Assembly (NCBI RefSeq): GCF_003711515.1
Contig: NW_021167091.1
Coordinates: 618,313 to 682,312 of the forward strand
Direction of reading: 5' to 3'
DNA length: 64,000 bases
DNA from: Sodiomyces alkalinus F11
Lineage: Eukaryota; Ascomycota; Sordariomycetes; Glomerellales; Plectosphaerellaceae
Within the stretch, counting starts at the first letter, position 1; the number at the start of each line of letters is the position of its first letter. Under the pieces are notes generated by a model. It did no database searches. It had not been told where the DNA came from and was given only the letters and a program-made list of their open reading frames with translations. This document shows positions 59,527-64,000 of this stretch, piece after piece. A program made the translations under genes and the position numbers.

Positions 59527-59740
59527 TGTTACGGGTTAACCCCGATATAGAGGATCCGGCTATACTCCGGATCTTCCTAACTACGCGCTTAGTCAACGGA
59601 CCTATATCGCTAAGTTATCGTTACCTTATAGCTAGCCTAGCGCTGCAGACTTTTCTCCTTTTTCTTCTTCCTTTCTTAGTTCTAGATAATCTATTATTAC
59701 GACCTTACTTAGTGCCACGACCTATAACTAGTCGTTTATA
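59527..59740 (+). repeat. K right LTR
   Basis: 214 bp, still starting TGTTACGGG, so its TG end has escaped RIP. Ends GTCGTTTATA, then GCTAC. Short open frames across it on both strands are not genes. Confidence 0.92.
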
Positions 59741-60430
59741 GCTACCCGCAAGATACTTATAGTAAAACTATAATAGAAATATAATAAAAAAACTAAAGGG
59801 GTTTACTAGTTAGTATAGACTATAATAATATACTTACAGGACTGTAAGCGGGAATAGATTAAGGGGAAAACCTATAATAAGCTTATTAGCATTATAGAAG
59901 GAAGAGGGAGAATTAAGGTATAAAGGCCTCGGGGGATATTAACTATCTAATTCTTATAACAGGGTAGGGCCCTATTCCCCCTATATACTACCGGATATAG
60001 CAGGAACCCACTTAGGGGAGGCAGGAGGCGCCTACCTGCCTATTCTCTTTATTAACCGAACGGAAGGAATAAAAGCACAATCCTTAAGGGATATAGGGAG
60101 ACTAAGGCAAAAGAGCTATAGCTACTATATAGCGGAAGCGTGGTAGCGCTCCCTCGGCCCTAGCTCTACCGATAGAGATTATCTTAGGCTAACTTATCTA
60201 ACTACTAGCCTGCTATACTTCCCATTAGCTATTAGCCTAAAGGTAAGATCCAGATATATAATAGGGAAGAACCGGGGCTATATCGGCTCCGTAGCGATAC
60301 CTCTCCACCTAAGGAAGTATATAGAGGTTTTCCCCGGGTTTTACCCGGGTTTTCCCCTTTATAGCCACCCGAGAAGGACCGTATAGCCTAGGAAGGCTCC
60401 TATAGATTAGTCAGGATAGCGGAGTAAGAT
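59741..60430 (+). mobile_element. LINE copy I, third piece (3' UTR end)
   Basis: Starts with the second GCTAC and runs to GGATAGCGGAGTAAGATCG, including the terminal hairpin at about 60,324-60,364. This completes copy I. Confidence 0.88.
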
Positions 60431-60432
60431 CG

Positions 60433-60468
<36 letters not shown>

Positions 60469-60470
60469 GG
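60431..60470 (+). repeat. (AAT)n tail of LINE I
   Basis: About twelve AAT/TAA units after the LINE terminus. Confidence 0.85.
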
Positions 60471-61275
60471 ATAAACGAAAAGGTTAATTAACTAAATTAA
60501 ACGCTTTAAACGATAGTACAATAAAAACTAAAAAAATATTAGATAAAATCAAAGCAGGCAGACGTTACTAGTAGAATAGCTCTAGCTATAATAGACTTAA
60601 AGCTTTAAAATAGTATATCTGCCTTAGAGCTATTAGATCGATTAGATAGTGATATGCCCGGTCCAGGCAAATCCCTGGCTAGCTAGTACTATCGGACCTA
60701 GGGCTTCTAGGGTTCAAAATATAAGACGTAATTTCCTTATAGAGCTTAGGAATAGCGAATCGGCTAACTAACTTATACTAGGTTCGTTTAATGCTAAAGT
60801 AATAACGCTTATTATCAACGGCCTAAATAAACTCCTAACGCAGGGAGAAAGGGATATAAAGGCGATATTTCCCGCTCTATTCTAGGTACTAAAAAAGCCT
60901 ATTATCTAACTCGAAGGGGATCTTAACCGGCGAATTATAGTTCTATAGCTAGGTAAGGATAAGTCCCTATTTAGTATTATTAGTATAACTATCGCTAATT
61001 CTTTATTATAGGTCAGTGTTTATCTTAAGCTCGGAAAAATAGTAAATAGCCTAGTCGCGCTAAATCCGATCTAGTTCTTTATCGTTTTCCGTTTCCGGAG
61101 GGTTTATTATAGGTAGCTATAATAAGGCGTTGGCTATAATACTCGATTTCCTGGGGATATACCGATAATCTAACTAGAACTAGCTAGGGAACTCCGAGGA
61201 GAGGATAAACTTTATAGTTAGCCTAGTCTTATCCGTGCTAGATAGTATAAAAGACTTTATAATACTAATAGTAAA
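60471..61275 (+). pseudogene. Unidentified degenerate coding segment
   Basis: From about 60,650 a plus-strand frame is readable as protein, with TAG/TAA only at Gln-type sites. Readable parts are ASRVQNIRRNFLIELRNSESAN, LILGSFNAKVITLIINGLNKLL, TQGERDIKAIFPALF, LEGDLNRRIIVL, KDKSLFSIISITIANSLL, VYLKLGKIVNSLVALNPI and TRFPGDIPII. It ends where LINE M begins at about 61,276. It is Leu, Ile and Asn rich and might be a Gag or another mobile-element protein, or a host pseudogene. I do not recognise it. The first 180 bp show nothing. Confidence 0.4.
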
Positions 61276-62800
61276 AAACGATTTCGACACGCCTATTAAC
61301 CACGGGCGCGTAATAGGAGTAAAATCGATAAAACCACTAAGACAGAGATTATAATTACTACCTCGCTCCCGGGATACTATTATACCGGCACTATAATACC
61401 GGCGCTATAGTATAGCCGGAAGAGATATAGGATAGCGTTATTCCGACCTCGACTATACAGAATTTATAACAGACCTACTTTTCGTAATATAACCCTCCCC
61501 CTAAGGTAGGATATAGCGCGAAACCGATATAAGACCGAAAAGGGGCTACCACGCCCCCCGGAACCGAGAGAAACTCCGAAAAGGAATAAGCGGTATAAAA
61601 AAGACTTAGGCTAATATTATAGCCTAAGCTCTCATAGCGGTACCGCTATAGGACCCCGCCCCCCTTAAAATAATCCTCGCTAGGTATTACCGGGAATTAA
61701 TTATCCGCTAAGGAACCCTCCCCGAAGACTAGCCCCTTAGAGTCAGGACCCTAAAGGAAATTATTTAAGCTATAAATACCACGATTACCCGATATAACGC
61801 CGTAATAGCACGGAGGCTACTTAGCGGAGATATCTACCTTACCTTTACCGAAAGGGTATAATAATAGGCTATCTATAAAGACTAATAGGTTAAGAAAGCC
61901 TTTAGTAAAGTAGCTACCCTAGCCGTATATACTTATCCTATACTCGCGAAGGCTATCCTTTAGGAGGTCACTAATACCCTTTCCGAGAAAGACTTACTAG
62001 TACCCTTATAAGATATAAACCCCGAGGTAAAAATTCTCTACGTATAATAGTAAGTACTCCGTTACGGTACCGGTAGGGTAACGCTTCTCTTTATCGAATT
62101 AGCTTCGCCGGAAGGGGTATTAAGCCTTATTCGGAATACCCTCCTCTTTGAGGGGGGTAGCTATATCTACGAACCGTATAATCCTAACCTTAGCCCTCTA
62201 AGGTATTATAAATCTCTATACTTTAGCTATAAGGCTAACGGCTACCCCGCGGTAAAAAGGGTATACCGCTACTACACTAAGCTAGAATTGGCGTACTTAT
62301 AAGGCCTAGGATACTATAACGCTATAACGCCCGGGCGCCCCCGTTACTATACCGCTTATACCGGAGATTATAATACCTTTAATAATTTATACCGATTATT
62401 AATGAAAAAGGCTAAAAAGACCCGCGAAGCGTATAAGTACTAAGCCAGAGACTTTAAGATTACCTATTAGACCGAAACGGTATACTCGCAGTAGCCGTAG
62501 ATTTTCCCCCTAATTATTATTGCCTAGGACTAGGACCGACCCCTTTATAGGGGTAGAGGATAGCCCCGAAAAGGGCTAGAGGATAGGAGGGCTCCCCGGC
62601 ACCGGGCCTAATAAGCGCCTATATAGTCCCCCGCGGGATTAGTAAAGTACCGTAGTAGGAACCCTAGAGCTAGACCCCGGTTATACCGGGCACGTTATCT
62701 TAACCCTCCCCCCCCCCTACTAATTAATAAGAATCTATATCCTTTTATAGAATATTCAGAGGAGTTAGGCGTAGCGGGAGCTCCTATTTTAGTACCGCGC
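61276..62800 (+). mobile_element. LINE fragment M, 5' part with internal deletion
   Basis: Has the LINE 5' end AACGATTTCGACACGCC, most of ORF1 and the first bases of ORF2. Between about 61,568 and 61,571 (CCGAGAG to AACTCCG) some 165 bp present in other copies are missing. At 62,800 it is interrupted by the LTR of element N; its continuation would lie beyond the window. Confidence 0.82.
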
Positions 62801-63004
62801 TGTTACGGGCTATAGCCCGCGGAATAGTCCCCGGTAGTGGCCAGGACTAAGAAGCACGGACCTCCTAGTAAGGCCTGTGCGATTCTATATATACTTAGCC
62901 GCCTATATACCACGCAGACTTTTCCTTTCCTCCTTTCCTTTCTTAATTCGAATAATCTATATTTTCGGCCTTAATACGTGAATAACTTTTAATAAGCCGT
63001 TATA
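62801..63004 (+). repeat. Left LTR of a third gypsy-like family, element N
   Basis: Starts TGTTACGGGCTATAGCCCGC exactly where LINE M breaks off, includes a pyrimidine-rich TTTTCCTTTCCTCC block like the other gypsy LTRs and probably ends GCCGTTATA at 63,004. The right LTR is outside the window, so the end is inferred by analogy. GGGCTATAGCCC at 62,807-62,818 is a perfect palindrome. Confidence 0.65.
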
Positions 63005-64000
63005 TATTTGAACTTATAAGATTATAAGCTTTAACACTTATATAGAAGGAGGTCCTGGCCACTTCGCCCCGAGCTACTAAGGGGCTAAGGGCACGTCGTA
63101 GAGACCTTATATAATAAGATCGATAAACGCGTATTATAACGCGTATAAGAAGCGGTAAGGATATATATCGCCCCTATTTATAATATAATCGCTAGCCTAT
63201 AAATAGCCTTTAAGAGGTCTTAACTTAACCCGCACCTCGCGCCTACTATATACCCGATACCCACCCTAGTCGTCACGCCCTCGCCCTTACCTAGGCCTTT
63301 AGAGGCAGAGACTGCTATACCTATCCCGCTACCGCCTAATACGCCAGAATAGCATAGGACTATACGTACGGATAGTCCTCGCGCGCCGGGCACTATACGA
63401 ACGTATGGAGCCTGTCGGCCAGTACCTAAACGAACGTTTAGGGACCGGACCGAAGTCCCTAAACGTATATATAGCCCCGAAGACCAGGAATAGACCGGTT
63501 ATATAGAGAAATAGATAGTCCGGGGCTTACTGAGGATATATTCCCGGTAAGCCCGGCTTTAGATTAGAAGAGGATATCTTTATTATATTCTATTTTTTAT
63601 ACCTAAAGGTCGTTATTAAGAACCTTAGAAGCCCTAGGTCCTATAGTACTGGCTAGCTAGAGATATACCTAGATAGGGTATATTAAATAGTAGTAACTAA
63701 GCTTTCGAGCGAGGTTCGTGTACCGCCGCTTAACGTGAGCTATATATCCTACGACTATATAGATATATAGTATACCGACGGAACTATACGATTATCGGTA
63801 TACCGAGTAAAAACGCCTCTCCTTTACTAGATTAAGGCGTGGAGTATATAAGAGCCACGGCCTGCTATTTATACGTAGGTTTAGCGATTATACTAACTTT
63901 ACTAAACGAAAAATCTGCCGTGGAACCTAAAGCTCCGCTATTATAACTAACGTAAACCTCCTTAACGATTTTCCTTATCCGCGAAACGCTAAAAGCGCGA
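63005..64000 (+). pseudogene. Element N leader and gag-like frame, runs off the window
   Basis: A frame is readable from about 63,055 (APRATKGLRARRRDLI-type basic start) to about 63,760, including LTEDIFPVSPALD, ISLLYSIFYT, SLLRTLEALGPIVLAS and LSFRARFVYRRLT. Its stops are TAG/TAA at Gln-type sites. Position right after an LTR suggests gag. Basic and Pro-rich N-terminus; no zinc knuckle before the window ends. Not similar in sequence to the gag of the two other gypsy families. Confidence 0.5.

Larger units (their letters stand above)
52518..59740 (+). mobile_element. Gypsy-2 copy K: second chromovirus copy in LINE I
   Basis: 7,223 bp, same family as J, LTRs 52,518-52,731 and 59,527-59,740, target duplication GCTAC. 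It is inserted in the 3' UTR of LINE I. Compared with J it lacks the LINE fragment and has 141 extra bases in the antisense frame; these account for the whole length difference. Changes between J and K are overwhelmingly transitions. Catalytic residues are better preserved than in J (YIDDILVYS intact), but Gln/Trp stops make it inactive. Confidence 0.93.

Noticed and set aside
59396..59741. Overlapping 66- and 71-residue frames on opposite strands
   Set aside because: They lie across the K right LTR and polypurine tract and are not conserved as protein in the other LTR copies.
1..64000. tRNA or rRNA genes
   Set aside because: I saw no cloverleaf with TTCRA and D-arm boxes and no rRNA-like segment. 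A covariance-model scan would be needed to exclude degraded copies.

Overview
The window looks like a repeat-rich, RIP-mutated heterochromatic block from a filamentous ascomycete (Pezizomycotina). Three things suggest this. CpA/TpG dinucleotides are almost absent and replaced by TpA across most of the window, while CpG is kept; this is the signature of repeat-induced point mutation in the CpA context. Nearly all interrupted reading frames are broken by TAG/TAA where Gln (CAG/CAA) or Trp (TGG) would stand, and zinc-finger Cys and His have become Tyr. The only two intact genes have short fungal introns (56 and 69 bp) with GT...AG ends and CTGAC branch sites. I cannot name the species.

Layout. 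1-8,015: a Tad1-like non-LTR retrotransposon (called LINE here), copy B (+), inserted in an older inverted copy A, followed by fragment C. 8,015-16,935: a degenerate Gag-like gene split by a chromovirus-type Ty3/gypsy element (Gypsy-1, 474-bp LTRs, TSD AGTTA). 16,936-32,360: LINE fragment D, full-length E (+) split by full-length inverted copy F (-), and 3' fragment G. 32,360-33,850: a weakly coding, repeat-bearing stretch. 33,850-36,180: a 2.3-kb island free of RIP with two convergent host genes, a DUF4743/Nudix hydrolase (+) and the essential RNA polymerase subunit gene RPB8 (-). 36,180-38,170: LINE fragment H, microsatellite, minisatellite and a degenerate segment. 38,170-60,470: one full-length LINE (I) split in three by two copies (J, K) of a second gypsy family with 214-bp LTRs; J itself carries a fragment of another LINE family. 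60,472-64,000: an unidentified degenerate frame, LINE fragment M, and the left LTR and gag of a third gypsy family (N) running off the window.

The mobile elements belong to three main families, each with coding sense genes wrecked by RIP: the LINE (ORF1 with knuckle, ORF2 with endonuclease and reverse transcriptase), Gypsy-1 and Gypsy-2 (gag, protease, reverse transcriptase, RNase H, integrase, chromodomain). The most unusual pattern I see is that each of these three unrelated families also carries an antisense reading frame in its 3' part. Those frames are broken almost only at Gln/Trp-type stops; a 141-bp indel between two gypsy copies keeps the frame, and it equals the whole net length difference between them. 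Target-site duplications allow the order of insertion to be reconstructed. The 75-N gap at 4,694-4,768 is flanked by an identical 79-bp sequence on each side and appears to be an assembly artefact.

Limits: everything was read by eye, domain borders in mutated elements are approximate to tens of bases, and no database comparison was possible.
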